Source: Fluviicoccus sp. (GTDB taxonomy: Bacteria; Pseudomonadota; Gammaproteobacteria; Pseudomonadales; Moraxellaceae). Taken from it: a stretch of 64,000 nt of DNA. The position numbers and the translations under genes are program-made. Location: the NCBI RefSeq assembly GCF_030646115.1, contig NZ_JAUSMX010000032.1:102391-166390 (forward strand). The letters are read 5' to 3'. Positions within the stretch are counted from its first letter, which is position 1. Each line of letters opens with the position of its first letter. The notes beneath the pieces were generated by a model. It did no database searches. It was not told the DNA's origin and was given only the letters and a program-made list of their open reading frames with translations. Of the stretch, positions 54,973 through 64,000 are shown piece by piece.

Positions 54973-55650
54973 ATGCCATTTCTGAATATCGTTTTCCTCC
55001 TGATCAGTGTGATGTTTGCCAGTGCGGCTTCGGCTTACGAGCCGCCTGCTAACGCTTCACGCTTGGTTTTGGACAGGCAAGGCATCAAGATCTGGGCCTA
55101 TCAGGTTCCGGACAGTCCACTGTATGGTTTCAAGGCGGTAACCACCGTTAAGAGCACGTTGTCGGGGCTGGTTGCCTTGATTGGTGACACGAATAATGCC
55201 CGGAAATGGATTTACCGGACCAAGGCAGTAGACTTGCTGGAACGCAACGACAGCGCCCGGACATTTGCCGTCCGGGTCGTGACTGATTTTCCATGGCCGT
55301 TCCGGGACCGGGATGCGGTCGTGGTTGGCTCTATTGATCAGGATCCTAATACCTATCGCGTCCGTATTGACAGCCACAGCGCCCAGAAACCGGTCAAGGC
55401 CTGCTGCGTGCGCATGCCGATGGTCGAGGGCTCCTGGATACTGAAACCGCTCCCGGCAGGCATGGTGGAAATCACCATGACCGGTCATGCGGATCCGGGA
55501 GGTTACATTCCGACCGGCGCCGTCAACCTGCTGGTGCAGGAGTATCCGTACAACACGCTGAAAGGACTGCGTAAAATCATTGGTGAAGACCTCTATCAAC
55601 AGGCACAGCTGGCTTTCATTGCCGAGCCGTCCTCCCACAAGAATCCGTGA
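54973..55650 (+). CDS. Secreted START-domain protein 3
   Basis: 225 residues with a signal peptide (about 1-21, ASA-Y). START/SRPBCC layout: LVLDRQGIKIWAYQVPDSPLYGFKAVTTVKSTLSGLVALIGDTNNARKWIYR, then FPWPFRDRDAVVVG, GHADPGGYIPTGAVNLL. It is more divergent than the other two START proteins in this window but keeps the R-D-A/T and DPGG segments. Likely a periplasmic lipid-binding protein. Confidence 0.85.
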   Translation: MPFLNIVFLLISVMFASAASAYEPPANASRLVLDRQGIKIWAYQVPDSPLYGFKAVTTVKSTLSGLVALIGDTNNARKWIYRTKAVDLLERNDSARTFAVRVVTDFPWPFRDRDAVVVGSIDQDPNTYRVRIDSHSAQKPVKACCVRMPMVEGSWILKPLPAGMVEITMTGHADPGGYIPTGAVNLLVQEYPYNTLKGLRKIIGEDLYQQAQLAFIAEPSSHKNP

Positions 55651-55730
55651 CAACAGATTGTCAGTCGGGGCTGCTTCCTGCTAGATTTCCGCAGTGCGAA
55701 TAGAATAATAATCTGACGGCGGTTGTCATC

Positions 55731-56417
55731 ATGCGCCTACCGAGGGCGGTTCCCGGATTACTGACACTGGCGGCATCTGCTTGGCTGGTGACGGGATTCG
55801 CTTGGGCTGGCGCATGGCCCCAGAAGCCTCGGATCGAGGCGTACAGTAACTATGATGAGTTCGTGAGGGCAACCACCGCCTACCGACGGATATTGCTGGA
55901 GCAGGATGCTCCGCCACTGCAGCCCGGCCTCCCGAAAATAACACCGCAGTCCTCCCGGACATTGACAGAGTTATCCGCCGACTCACCGGAGATGAATGAT
56001 CCGCTCTCGGAAGACTATCCGCCTCCGATTGTGGTGAACGGGCCGGAAGATATGAACGATGCGGTGGAAAAAGCCAAAAGCTTCATTCATCCCAACTATA
56101 CCGCGCCGCTTCGTTATAATCGCAGTACCTCGCAGAGCTTTCCATTGACGCATGCCGGTAACAGGTTGCTGGAGTCATCGGCTGTAACCGATCTCTTGTT
56201 TGGCCATGCCGGGTCGGCCGATGCGCAACGCTTGCTTCTGGCATTGATTCATCAGGATGAAATGCTGTCTGTAGAGAGAGCGGGGACTTATGGGGAGCGT
56301 TTCCTGGATATCCAGGCGCAATCATCTCCATTCCTTAAACCGGAAGTCTTTATTGACAGGTCGGCATTCATGAGAGCAGGCATGCCGGAGGGGACGATTG
56401 AAAGTTTCAGGCGTTGA
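55731..56417 (+). CDS. Uncharacterised secreted protein
   Basis: 228 residues with a signal peptide (about 1-26, AWA-G). No recognised domain. The mature part starts with a helical segment (RIEAYSNYDEFVRATTAYRRILLEQ), then a Pro/Ser-rich linker (residues ~60-115), and a helical C-terminal half (LLESSAVTDLLFGHAGSADAQRLLLALIHQDEML). It is preceded by an AATAATAAT-rich promoter-like stretch. It lies between a START-protein gene and mtgA, so a cell-envelope role is a guess. Confidence 0.65.
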   Translation: MRLPRAVPGLLTLAASAWLVTGFAWAGAWPQKPRIEAYSNYDEFVRATTAYRRILLEQDAPPLQPGLPKITPQSSRTLTELSADSPEMNDPLSEDYPPPIVVNGPEDMNDAVEKAKSFIHPNYTAPLRYNRSTSQSFPLTHAGNRLLESSAVTDLLFGHAGSADAQRLLLALIHQDEMLSVERAGTYGERFLDIQAQSSPFLKPEVFIDRSAFMRAGMPEGTIESFRR

Positions 56418-56516
56418 TTGTCGATTGGTCAAACCTCCTCAGCACACGGTAACAATATTGATGGCGCTAAAGTCCGGTTTTTCCGTCGCTGATGCCGTGT
56501 CCCGGACAGGCTCAGC

Positions 56517-57209
56517 ATGAGTGTGCGCCAGTTTGTGACACGGGTGTTCGGCGTACTGCTTGTGCTGGTCATGGCGTATCAGCTCTGGCTTCTGGCCCAT
56601 GTCTGGTGGTGGGTGGATCATAATCCCGAGAGCAGCGCCTTCATGGAAGAGCGACTGGAGCTGCTTCAGGCCAAAAATCCCGAGGCGGAACTGCGACATC
56701 GCTGGGTGGCTTACAATCAAATATCGCCAAACCTCAAACGCGCCCTGATTGCCTCCGAAGACGCCAAATTCCTGGATCATGAAGGCTTTGACTGGGAAGG
56801 CATCCAGACGGCTTGGGAAAAAAACATCAAAAAGGGAAAAGTGGTTGCCGGCGGCTCCACCATTTCCCAGCAGCTCGCCAAGAATCTGTTCCTCTCCGGC
56901 AAACGTACGCCCTGGCGTAAAGCGGAGGAGGCCATCATTACCGTGATGATGGAACAAATGATGAGCAAGCGCCGTATCTTTGAAATTTATTTGAATGTGA
57001 TTGAGTGGGGCAACGGGGTTTTTGGCGCCGAGGCGGCGTCACGTCACTATTACCGTAAATCCGCAAAAAATCTGGGGCCGGGTGAAGCTGCCAAACTGGC
57101 GGCGATGGTCCCCAATCCCCGCTATTACGACAAGCATTTCCAGGATCGCCGCCTGATGCGCAAGGCCCGAATTATTCAGCGCCGAATGAGATATGCCGAG
57201 TATCCGTAA
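56517..57209 (+). CDS. mtgA: Monofunctional biosynthetic peptidoglycan transglycosylase
   Basis: 230 residues with a single N-terminal membrane helix (about 8-30). GT51 motifs: ASEDAKFLDHEGFDW (catalytic Glu), GGSTISQQLAKNLFLS, RKAEEAIITVMMEQ and EIYLNVIEWGNGVFGAE. It polymerises lipid II into glycan strands at the periplasmic face. Confidence 0.97.
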   Translation: MSVRQFVTRVFGVLLVLVMAYQLWLLAHVWWWVDHNPESSAFMEERLELLQAKNPEAELRHRWVAYNQISPNLKRALIASEDAKFLDHEGFDWEGIQTAWEKNIKKGKVVAGGSTISQQLAKNLFLSGKRTPWRKAEEAIITVMMEQMMSKRRIFEIYLNVIEWGNGVFGAEAASRHYYRKSAKNLGPGEAAKLAAMVPNPRYYDKHFQDRRLMRKARIIQRRMRYAEYP

Positions 57210-57237
57210 CTGCCATCCGGTTGTCATGATGCGCGCG

Positions 57238-57243
57238 TATAAT
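57238..57243 (+). promoter_or_regulatory. Candidate -10 (TATAAT) for ppk
   Basis: A consensus TATAAT lies 29 bases before the ppk ATG; no good -35 is seen at the usual distance. A TTGTCATGATG repeat occurs at 57221-57231 and again over the start codon at 57267-57277. Confidence 0.5.
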
Positions 57244-57271
57244 ATACAAATACTATTCCGGAAAAATTGTC

Positions 57272-59338
57272 ATGATGCAGGAATCCATCGTGGATCTGAA
57301 CCAGCCCGATCTGTATATCAACCGTGATCTCAGTATTCTGGATTTCAACCTCCGGGTGCTGGAACAGGCTGTGGACCCCCTGCATCCGCTGCTGGAGCGT
57401 CTGAATTTCCTACTGATTTTCAGCCGGAATCTGGATGAGTTCTTTGAGATCCGAGTCGCGGGCCTGCTACAGCAATTGTCGTGGGAGCGCGCGGTGGGGC
57501 CCGACGGTATGCGGGCACAGGAAGTATTAAGCCGGATTGCCTATATCAGTCATGCCGCTGTCGAGCGCCAGTACCGTATTCTCAATGAAGACCTTCTGCC
57601 CGCCCTGGCTGCAGAGAATATCCGTTTTCTGAAACGTGACGAGCTGACCCAGCCCCAAGCCCAATGGGTCAAGCAGTATTTCCGGGAGCAAGTGCTGCCG
57701 GTGTTGACCCCGATCGGACTGGACCCCGCGCACCCTTTCCCGCGCCTTGTGAACAAAAGCTTGAATTTCATTGTGTCGCTGGAAGGCAAGGATGCCTTCG
57801 GCCGGCAAATGTCGCTGGCTGTGGTGCCTGCGCCGCGCTCCCTGCCACGGGTGGTGCGTCTGCCGGACGAATTGACCGGGCAGGGGGATCACCATGTGTT
57901 GCTGTCCGCCATCATCCATGAGCATGTCAGTGAATTGTTTCCTGGCATGACCGCAAGCGGGTGCTATCAGTTCCGTGTCACGAGGAATGCTGACCTGACG
58001 CTGGATGAGGATGTGGACGACATTGCTTCCGCGCTCAAGGGGGAGTTGTTCTCACGCCGGTTCGGCGCGGCGGTGCGGCTGGAGGTGGCGGATAATTGTC
58101 CTCGGCACATCATTGACTACCTGTTGCGCAAATTCGCCCTGAAGGAGGAGTCGCTTTATCGGGTGAACGGTCCGGTCAATCTGGCGCGGCTGTTGTCCAA
58201 TTTCAACCGGCCGCGGTTGCGCTATACCCCGTTCACGCCAACCTTGCCAGCAGTCCTGCAAAAGACAGAAAGCATGTTTGACGCTTTGCAGAAACGGGAC
58301 ATCTTGTTGCACCACCCCTTTGAGTCCTTCGCCCCGGTCATCAACCTGTTGCGTGAGTCAGCCCGTGACCCGCAAGTGCTGGCCATCAAGCAAACCTTGT
58401 ATCGCACCGGCGCAGACTCTGAAATCGTCAATATCCTGGCGGAAGCGGCCCGTAATGGTAAAGAAGTGACTGCGGTAATCGAGTTGCGCGCCCGGTTTGA
58501 TGAAGAGTCGAATATCGAGGTGGCGAACAAACTCCAGGAGGCCGGCGCGATCGTGGTCTATGGCATTGTCGGCTACAAGACACACGCCAAGATGGTGCTG
58601 GTGGTGCGTCGCGAAGAGGACCGACTGGAGCGTTATGTGCATTTGGGGACTGGCAACTACCATGCAGGTACGGCGCGCTTGTATACCGACTATGGCCTGC
58701 TGAGCGCCAATCCGGAATTGAGCGAGGACGTACACAAGATTTTTCATGAGCTGACCGGCATGGGCAAGGCGGCCAAGTTAAAGAAGCTGCTGCATGCCCC
58801 CTTCACCCTGCACTCGACGCTGATCAACCTGATTGAGCAAGAGATTGCTTATGCTCAGGCCGGTAAGCCTGCACACATCATCATCAAGGTCAATGCACTC
58901 ACCGAGAAGCAACTGCTTCAGGCGCTGTTCCGTGCGGGCATGGCTGGCGTAAAAGTAGACCTGATCATCCGTTCGATCTGCTGCCTGCGCCCCGGAATTC
59001 CGGGTATTTCCGACAATATCCGCGTGCGTTCCATTGTCGGACGTTTTCTGGAGCATACGCGTGTTTTCTATTTTTCCAACAATGGCGATGCCAAAATCTA
59101 TTGTTCCAGCGCAGACTGGATGGATCGGAACCTGTTCTCCCGGGTGGAAGTCTGTTTTCCGATTGACGATCCGGCCTTCAAGAAGCGCATCTATCAGGAC
59201 GGCTTGCTGAACTATCTGGAAGATAACCAGTTGGCATGGCAGCTTCAGGCGGACGGTACGTGGGTAAGGATTTGTACGCCTGAACAGCCTCCACACATGG
59301 CACAAAGCCTGTTGCTGGAAAAACTGGCCAAGACCTGA
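57272..59338 (+). CDS. ppk: Polyphosphate kinase 1
   Basis: 688 residues, same as E. coli. [20 protein letters not shown] opens the family N-domain, [15 protein letters not shown] follows, and [14 protein letters not shown] (with the autophosphorylated His), [16 protein letters not shown] and [15 protein letters not shown] build the catalytic PLD-like core. It makes polyphosphate from ATP. It is convergent with an alpha/beta hydrolase gene, with ppx beyond. Confidence 0.98.
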   Translation: MMQESIVDLNQPDLYINRDLSILDFNLRVLEQAVDPLHPLLERLNFLLIFSRNLDEFFEIRVAGLLQQLSWERAVGPDGMRAQEVLSRIAYISHAAVERQYRILNEDLLPALAAENIRFLKRDELTQPQAQWVKQYFREQVLPVLTPIGLDPAHPFPRLVNKSLNFIVSLEGKDAFGRQMSLAVVPAPRSLPRVVRLPDELTGQGDHHVLLSAIIHEHVSELFPGMTASGCYQFRVTRNADLTLDEDVDDIASALKGELFSRRFGAAVRLEVADNCPRHIIDYLLRKFALKEESLYRVNGPVNLARLLSNFNRPRLRYTPFTPTLPAVLQKTESMFDALQKRDILLHHPFESFAPVINLLRESARDPQVLAIKQTLYRTGADSEIVNILAEAARNGKEVTAVIELRARFDEESNIEVANKLQEAGAIVVYGIVGYKTHAKMVLVVRREEDRLERYVHLGTGNYHAGTARLYTDYGLLSANPELSEDVHKIFHELTGMGKAAKLKKLLHAPFTLHSTLINLIEQEIAYAQAGKPAHIIIKVNALTEKQLLQALFRAGMAGVKVDLIIRSICCLRPGIPGISDNIRVRSIVGRFLEHTRVFYFSNNGDAKIYCSSADWMDRNLFSRVEVCFPIDDPAFKKRIYQDGLLNYLEDNQLAWQLQADGTWVRICTPEQPPHMAQSLLLEKLAKT

Positions 59339-59340
59339 AC

Positions 59341-59367
59341 ACCTTCGCTGCAGAAGGTCTGGTTTTT
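59341..59367 (+). terminator. Probable terminator after ppk
   Basis: Stem ACCTTC-GCTGCA-GAAGGT followed by CTGG and five T's; imperfect but well placed three bases after the stop. Confidence 0.55.
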
Positions 59368-59374
59368 CCGGGGT

Positions 59375-60259
59375 TCAGGCCAAAAAACGGTCGATGACGG
59401 CCGCAACCTCGGCCGGGGCTTCCAGTTGCGGGTAATGGCCGACGCCCTCAAGCCACACCAGTTCTGCACCGGGGATTTCGTCCGCCAGTTTCTCGGCAAT
59501 GGCGGCGACTGCAACCGGATCATCCCGGCCCCATAACAGGGTAACAGGGATGTCCAGCCGGTTCAGGGCGCCGATCCAGCGATCCCGGAATTTGCTTCTC
59601 TCCCGCACATACCCAATGATCTTGGCCAGCCGGCTTTTGCCATCATTCCAGACCATCAGCGACCACATCGCCTCAAGTTCCTGTTCAGGCAAAGGCTTGC
59701 TGACAATTTTTTGCAGTTGCAACTTGAAGATGGTGCGGGATGACACCTGGGCAAACAGCGGTCCGGCCGGCGTCAGCAGAACTTTTTGTGATGGCGTCAG
59801 GTGCGCCATTTCAATATGAACGCTGCCGTTCATTAACAGCAGCTTGCTGAGCTCGAAGTCCAGCAGTCCCCGCTCGCGTCGAGCCAGCAACTCACAAGTC
59901 ACACTGGTGCCCATGTCGTGAGCAATCAGCTTGACTTGCTTTACCCCCAGCCGTTTCAGCAGCATCTGGACAATATCGGCCTGCTCCATCAGCGAATAGC
60001 TATATCCTGCAGGCTTGGAAGACAGTCCGTAGCCGGGGAGGTCGAAGACAATGACACGCTGCGCCGGGTTATCGAGCAGGGGCAGCACGGCATGCCAGTC
60101 AAAGCTGCTGGACGGGAATCCATGCAGAAAAACCACGGCATTCGGCAGGCGCGGCCCCGTGTCGCGATAAAAAATGTCCATGCCTGCTATCTGGCAGGTC
60201 TGGCCGCGTTGCTGCCAAACGGAGACGGCAAGCGGTAGAGCGGGGGATCCTGAAAACAT
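59375..60259 (-). CDS. Alpha/beta hydrolase, epoxide hydrolase / haloalkane dehalogenase-like
   Basis: 294 residues. VVFLHGFPSSSFDW is the oxyanion strand with the HGFP motif of epoxide hydrolases and dehalogenases. The nucleophile elbow reads AHDMGT, so an Asp replaces the usual Ser. VTLLWGRDDPVA holds the acid and GVGHYPQLEAP the catalytic His. An Asp nucleophile points to hydrolysis of epoxides or haloalkanes; the substrate is not known. Its upstream neighbour on the same strand is ppx, 17 bases away, so they may share a transcript. Confidence 0.85.
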   Translation of the reverse strand: MFSGSPALPLAVSVWQQRGQTCQIAGMDIFYRDTGPRLPNAVVFLHGFPSSSFDWHAVLPLLDNPAQRVIVFDLPGYGLSSKPAGYSYSLMEQADIVQMLLKRLGVKQVKLIAHDMGTSVTCELLARRERGLLDFELSKLLLMNGSVHIEMAHLTPSQKVLLTPAGPLFAQVSSRTIFKLQLQKIVSKPLPEQELEAMWSLMVWNDGKSRLAKIIGYVRERSKFRDRWIGALNRLDIPVTLLWGRDDPVAVAAIAEKLADEIPGAELVWLEGVGHYPQLEAPAEVAAVIDRFLA

Positions 60260-60276
60260 ATGGGCCTCTGATCTGG

Positions 60277-61779
60277 TCAACGAGTGATGAAGTTGATGCC
60301 CCAATGCCGCAGCTGTTCTGTTTCCCCGGCCAGATCAGCCACGGTGAGTGGATGCTCAGCCAGCCATCCGGAGGGGAACTCAAGCTCGAAGCTTATGCCA
60401 TCGCCGGTCAGTATCAGATCCGGCAGGGGAGTGCGGCTGCGGCTATGGTGTAGCAGGGTCGCCAAGCGCAGCAGCACGCAAACATACAGCAAGGACAGGG
60501 TGCCACTACGGATCAACTGCATTTTTTGTTCTTCACGGATCTTGCGGCGATGGTTGCCGACGACCAGCCCCAGCTTTTCCTGGTCCACTTGTGAAAAGCC
60601 CGGGACATCGGAGTATTGCAGCAAATAGGCACTGTGTTTATGGAAGCTGCTGTGCGAAATAGCCAGACCCACCTCGTGCAATAAAGCAGCCCGGCGCAGG
60701 ATGTCACGGTTGTCATCGTCCAGATGCAGTTCATCCGTTACCTGGAGGAACAATCGGTCAGCTGTGGCCGCGACTCGTTCCGCTTGCGCCTCATCGACGT
60801 GATAGCGACGCATCAGGGCATGCGCGCTGCGATCCCGGATGTCTTCATGCCGGATCCGGCCCAGCATGTCATAAAGGACACCTTCCCGCAAAGCCCCGTC
60901 CGAATAGCCCATTTCCTCCAGGCCCAGCTCATCAAAAACTCCCTGCAGGATGGCATAGCCGGCCGGCAAAATGGCCTTGCGGTCATCCTTCAGGCCGGGA
61001 ATGTCCAGTTCCTGAATGTTCTTGCAGGCCAGTAGTTGCTCCCGGATTTTTTCCAGACCCTTCCGGCAAATGCCGTCTGAAGTGGATGTCCAGTTGTTCT
61101 GAGCCAGGATTTGCCGGGCGGCCTTGATGGTGCCGCTGGAGCCTACCACGGAGTCCCAGCCAGCTTCGCGATAGGCCTCGGCGATAGCCATGACCTCCTG
61201 ACGGGCCGACATGATGGCCCGGTCCAGCGTTCTGGAATGAAGCTGGCCGTCGGCAAAGAATCGCTGGGTGTAAGCGACACAGCCCATCTGCAGCGATTCG
61301 GTCAACAATGGCTCGAAATTTTCGCCGATAATGAACTCGGTGGAGCCACCGCCAATATCGACCACCAGTTGACGGCCTTCGGTAACGCGGGTCTGCGAAA
61401 CACCCAGATAAATCAGGCGCGCCTCTTCTCGCCCGGCAATAATTTCAATGCGCTGCCGAAGAATATGCTCGGCCTGGTCCATCAATCGCTGGGCGTTGTT
61501 GGCCTGGCGCAGGGCATTGGTGGCGACAATGCGCAGGCGCTTTGCCGGGATGGCCTGCAATCGTTGGGCAAAGCGGGCCAGGCAGGCCAGCGCCCGGTCT
61601 TGGGAGGCCTGCGTCAGGTTGTTGTTCTCATCGAGGCCGGCAGCCAGCTGGACTTTCTCCGACAGGCTGTCAATCCGGCGCAATTCGCCGTGATCAAGCC
61701 GGGCGATGGCCAGGTGGAAGCTGTTGGAGCCAAGGTCAATGGCCGCGACCAGATGGTCGTCGGGAGCGTTGCGGTTCAT
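60277..61779 (-). CDS. ppx: Exopolyphosphatase
   Basis: 500 residues (E. coli 513). AAIDLGSNSFHLAIARL is the phosphate-binding ASKHA motif 1 and VVDIGGGSTEFIIG motif 2; an HD-like C-terminal region (LHEVGLAISHSSFHKHSAYLLQ) follows. It degrades polyphosphate, or pppGpp in GppA-type members. ATG 61779 has AAGGA. Ppk and Ppx are encoded on opposite strands, so their levels are not set by one promoter. Confidence 0.95.
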   Translation of the reverse strand: MNRNAPDDHLVAAIDLGSNSFHLAIARLDHGELRRIDSLSEKVQLAAGLDENNNLTQASQDRALACLARFAQRLQAIPAKRLRIVATNALRQANNAQRLMDQAEHILRQRIEIIAGREEARLIYLGVSQTRVTEGRQLVVDIGGGSTEFIIGENFEPLLTESLQMGCVAYTQRFFADGQLHSRTLDRAIMSARQEVMAIAEAYREAGWDSVVGSSGTIKAARQILAQNNWTSTSDGICRKGLEKIREQLLACKNIQELDIPGLKDDRKAILPAGYAILQGVFDELGLEEMGYSDGALREGVLYDMLGRIRHEDIRDRSAHALMRRYHVDEAQAERVAATADRLFLQVTDELHLDDDNRDILRRAALLHEVGLAISHSSFHKHSAYLLQYSDVPGFSQVDQEKLGLVVGNHRRKIREEQKMQLIRSGTLSLLYVCVLLRLATLLHHSRSRTPLPDLILTGDGISFELEFPSGWLAEHPLTVADLAGETEQLRHWGINFITR

Positions 61780-61850
61780 GAATATCCTTCTGTCATTACT
61801 GCCACTGTACGGATAAATGGCCTGTGTTAGTATCACATCATGATGGTGGT

Positions 61851-61893
61851 ATAGCAGCTTTGCACAGGGGAAAAAAGCCCGTAAAGCTGCTAT
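61851..61893. promoter_or_regulatory. 11-bp perfect inverted repeat between ppx and trxA
   Basis: ATAGCAGCTTT (61851-61861) and AAAGCTGCTAT (61883-61893), 21 bases apart, in the divergent ppx/trxA promoter region. A TATCAT -10-like box for trxA overlaps its right arm (61891-61896). Confidence 0.5.
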
Positions 61894-61930
61894 CATCGCC
61901 CCAGTTTGTTAATTATTCCCGGAGAAGTTC

Positions 61931-62260
61931 ATGGGTAGCCCGCTGATTGTCAACACCACCGATAGCCAGTTTGAAGCTGATGTACTCCAGTCCGACATTC
62001 CGGTACTGGTTGATTACTGGGCGCCTTGGTGCGGTCCTTGCAAAATGATTGCCCCGGTTCTGGACGACATTGCCAGCGAATACGAAGGTCGGGTCAAAAT
62101 TGTCAAAGTGAATGTTGATGACAACCAGGCGACAGCAGCCAAATACGGCATTCGCAGCATTCCCACCCTGACAGTTTTCAAGAATGGGCAAATTGCCGCA
62201 ACAAAAATGGGGGCACTTGCCAAATCCCAATTGACAGCCTTCCTCGATTCCAATATATAA
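61931..62260 (+). CDS. trxA: Thioredoxin 1
   Basis: 109 residues. VLVDYWAPWCGPCKMIAPVL carries the Cys34-Gly-Pro-Cys37 redox pair, and the cis-proline is in SIPTLTVF. General cytoplasmic disulfide reductant. Immediately upstream of rho, as in E. coli and Pseudomonas. Confidence 0.99.
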   Translation: MGSPLIVNTTDSQFEADVLQSDIPVLVDYWAPWCGPCKMIAPVLDDIASEYEGRVKIVKVNVDDNQATAAKYGIRSIPTLTVFKNGQIAATKMGALAKSQLTAFLDSNI

Positions 62261-62270
62261 TTGGACTGTC

Positions 62271-62298
62271 GGTACGGTGGGATTAGTCCCACTGTACC
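62271..62298 (+). other. Hairpin in the trxA-rho gap
   Basis: GGTAC-G-GTGGGA / TCCCAC-T-GTACC with a 4-nt loop and one mismatch, no U-run. The long rho leader is a known place for Rho autoregulation in E. coli; this hairpin could mark the end of the trxA message or a rho-leader structure. Confidence 0.4.
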
Positions 62299-62443
62299 TC
62301 TCGTCCGACGCAAGCCACCGAATCAGGCAAATCATTCCCATAATCTGCCTGAACCGCAACTGATTGTTCCTTGCATTTTCTTAATTGGTTGATGACGACG
62401 GTACGCACGCGTTATTCGCTATCTCTTCTTTTGCAGCACCTCT

Positions 62444-63709
62444 ATGAACCTTACTGAACTCAAAAAGAAACCGATTGCCGAACTGGTCAGCATTGCCGAG
62501 CAGATGGGCCTCGAAAACATGGCTCGCAACCGCAAGCAGGACATCTTTTTCGCTATCCTCAAGCGCCATGCCATGAATGGCGAAGAAATCTTCGGTGATG
62601 GCGTGCTTGAGATCCTTAGCGACGGCTTCGGCTTCCTGCGTTCTTCCGAAGGTTCCTATCTGGCCGGCCCTGACGACATCTACGTCAGCCCCTCCCAGAT
62701 TCGACGCTTCAACTTGCGTACCGGTGACACCATCGCCGGCACCATCCGCCCCCCGAAAGAGGGTGAGCGTTACTTTGCCTTGCTGAAAGTCAACCACATC
62801 AATTATGACTCCCCGGAAAGCGCCCGGAACAAGATTCTTTTTGAGAATCTGACGCCGTTGTTCCCGACTTGCCGGATGATCATGGAGTTGGGCAACGGCT
62901 CGACCGAGGATTTGACTGCCCGCACCATCGATCTGATTTCTCCGATCGGCAAAGGGCAGCGCTCTCTGATTGTCGCTCCACCCAAGGCCGGCAAAACCAT
63001 GCTGCTGCAGAATATTGCCCACTCAATCACCAGGAATAATCCTGAGGCGCATCTGATTGTGCTGCTGATTGACGAGCGCCCGGAAGAAGTCACGGAAATG
63101 CAGCGCACAGTGCGTGGCGAGGTTGTGGCCTCCACCTTCGATGAGCCGCCGGCCCGTCACGTTCAGGTGGCTGAAATGGTCATTGAAAAAGCCAAGCGTC
63201 TCGTTGAGCACAAAAAGGATGTTGTCATCCTGCTGGACTCCATCACGCGCTTGGCACGGGCCTACAACACGGTGATTCCGAGTTCCGGCAAGGTGCTGAC
63301 AGGCGGTGTTGATGCCCATGCCCTCGAGCGACCCAAGCGTTTCTTTGGGGCTGCCCGAAACATTGAAGAGGGCGGTTCGCTGACAATCATTGCTACGGCG
63401 CTGATTGAAACCGGCTCGAAGATGGATGAGGTGATTTTTGAGGAGTTCAAGGGGACTGGCAACCAGGAAATCAATCTCGAGCGCAAGATTGCCGAGAAGC
63501 GTGTCTTCCCCGCGATCAATATCAAAAAGTCCGGTACGCGCCGTGAAGAGCGGCTGATGCCTGATGAGGAACTGAAGCGGGTCTGGATCCTTCGCAAGAT
63601 TCTCCATCCCATGGATGAGATTACCGCTATCGAATTCCTGCTGGACCGCATGAAAGACACCAAGACGAACGATGAGTTTTTTGAGGCGATGAAGCGCAAG
63701 ACCCAGTAA
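62444..63709 (+). CDS. rho: Transcription termination factor Rho
   Basis: 421 residues. [22 protein letters not shown] is the N-terminal helix bundle, [15 protein letters not shown] the cold-shock-like RNA-binding domain, [17 protein letters not shown]alker [17 protein letters not shown]alker B and the R loop, and [22 protein letters not shown] the Q loop. A hexameric helicase that ends transcripts. No extra insertion is seen in the N-terminal domain. Confidence 0.99.
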   Translation: MNLTELKKKPIAELVSIAEQMGLENMARNRKQDIFFAILKRHAMNGEEIFGDGVLEILSDGFGFLRSSEGSYLAGPDDIYVSPSQIRRFNLRTGDTIAGTIRPPKEGERYFALLKVNHINYDSPESARNKILFENLTPLFPTCRMIMELGNGSTEDLTARTIDLISPIGKGQRSLIVAPPKAGKTMLLQNIAHSITRNNPEAHLIVLLIDERPEEVTEMQRTVRGEVVASTFDEPPARHVQVAEMVIEKAKRLVEHKKDVVILLDSITRLARAYNTVIPSSGKVLTGGVDAHALERPKRFFGAARNIEEGGSLTIIATALIETGSKMDEVIFEEFKGTGNQEINLERKIAEKRVFPAINIKKSGTRREERLMPDEELKRVWILRKILHPMDEITAIEFLLDRMKDTKTNDEFFEAMKRKTQ

Positions 63710-63717
63710 TCATCTTT

Positions 63718-63736
63718 GCCTGCCTAAAAAGCAGGC
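63718..63736 (+). other. Hairpin after rho without a U-tract
   Basis: GCCTGC-CTAAAAA-GCAGGC. It is the only structure between rho and the rRNA promoter, so rho may end by a weak or Rho-dependent terminator. Confidence 0.4.
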
Positions 63737-63764
63737 GGTTGATGTATGGGGTGTGAATTTGGGG

Positions 63765-63792
63765 TTGACTCTGTTTCGAAACCCTATAGAAT
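63765..63792 (+). promoter_or_regulatory. rRNA operon promoter
   Basis: TTGACT (63765-63770), 16-bp spacer, TAGAAT (63787-63792), followed at once by a GC-rich discriminator (GGCCCTCC), typical of stringently controlled rRNA promoters. Confidence 0.75.
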
Positions 63793-64000
63793 GGCCCTCC
63801 TCGCAGCGCTGCTGATGCAGCGAAGCGAAATGAAGTAACCGGATCGGACGACGATCGGTGAGTTCTTTAACAGATTAATAGACAATTTGTGTGGATTTTT
63901 GCCGTTGTGAATATGCAAATATTTCAATGGTAGAATGAAGCAATCACAATTCATTGTGAGCGTTTTATAATTCCATTGAGCCAAGATTTTGTGTGTTTCG
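63793..64000 (+). other. rRNA operon leader, running off the right edge
   Basis: There is no protein gene. GTTCTTTAACA at 63862-63872 matches the boxA antitermination element. The following AT-rich leader has a CACAAT-TC-ATTGTG palindrome at 63945-63958, plausibly part of a processing or antitermination structure. The mature 16S rRNA start has not been reached by the end of the window. Confidence 0.8.

Overview
This is a chromosomal window of fairly high GC from a gammaproteobacterium. Three core gene orders point to Pseudomonadales or a close relative: yhbY/rlmE-ftsH-folP-glmM-tpiA-secG-tRNA-Leu(GAG)-tRNA-fMet-rimP-nusA-infB-rbfA-truB-rpsO-pnp; the mtgA/ppk/ppx/trxA/rho neighbourhood; and an rRNA operon leader directly after rho. 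A Moraxellaceae-like lineage is my best guess, but it rests on gene order and protein style, not on a search. I see no transposase, phage gene, integrase or CRISPR array. Long open frames opposite real genes are GC-driven shadows and were left out.

Layout. 1-13.9 kb holds mixed housekeeping genes: a truncated membrane diguanylate cyclase, a YgiQ radical-SAM protein, a TerC/Alx exporter behind a yybP-ykoY type manganese riboswitch, a HIBADH-type dehydrogenase, an MBL hydrolase, a crotonase, EttA, an NlpC/P60 lipoprotein, a periplasmic binding protein, GlyA, a small membrane protein and a hemerythrin. Convergent gaps at about 4.7 and 6.6-6.95 kb carry dispersed palindromic repeats. 13.9-23.6 kb holds lipid, envelope and redox genes: fatty acid hydroxylase, a GT-C/TPR protein with a DUF3617 protein, a START protein, an Old Yellow Enzyme, a degenerate RsuA-type pseudouridine synthase, a HopJ protein, an SDR, an OmlA-like lipoprotein and a Kef-type antiporter.

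23.7-33.2 kb is the most interesting block. A leftward operon encodes a transglutaminase/DUF2126 protein, a circularly permuted ATP-grasp/alpha-E fusion and a second transglutaminase. Across a shared regulatory gap, a rightward pair encodes a GCS2 glutamate-cysteine-ligase-like enzyme and an aspartoacylase/AstE-like zinc amidohydrolase. Together they supply amide-bond ligases and amide-bond hydrolases or transferases, which suggests an uncharacterised peptide or protein modification pathway. A second START protein follows.

34-49.7 kb is the core translation, RNA and protein quality-control cluster. It has tightly overlapping genes, several GTG or TTG starts, two tRNAs, an unusually strong hairpin terminator between infB and rbfA, and a long hairpin in the pnp leader. 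49.8-54.2 kb encodes a TRAP transporter (TatT-like lipoprotein, binding protein, fused QM permease), followed by a rhombosortase-like rhomboid protease. 55-64 kb holds a third START protein, an unknown secreted protein, mtgA, ppk, an alpha/beta hydrolase with an apparent Asp nucleophile, ppx, trxA, rho and the promoter/leader of an rRNA operon that continues past the right edge.
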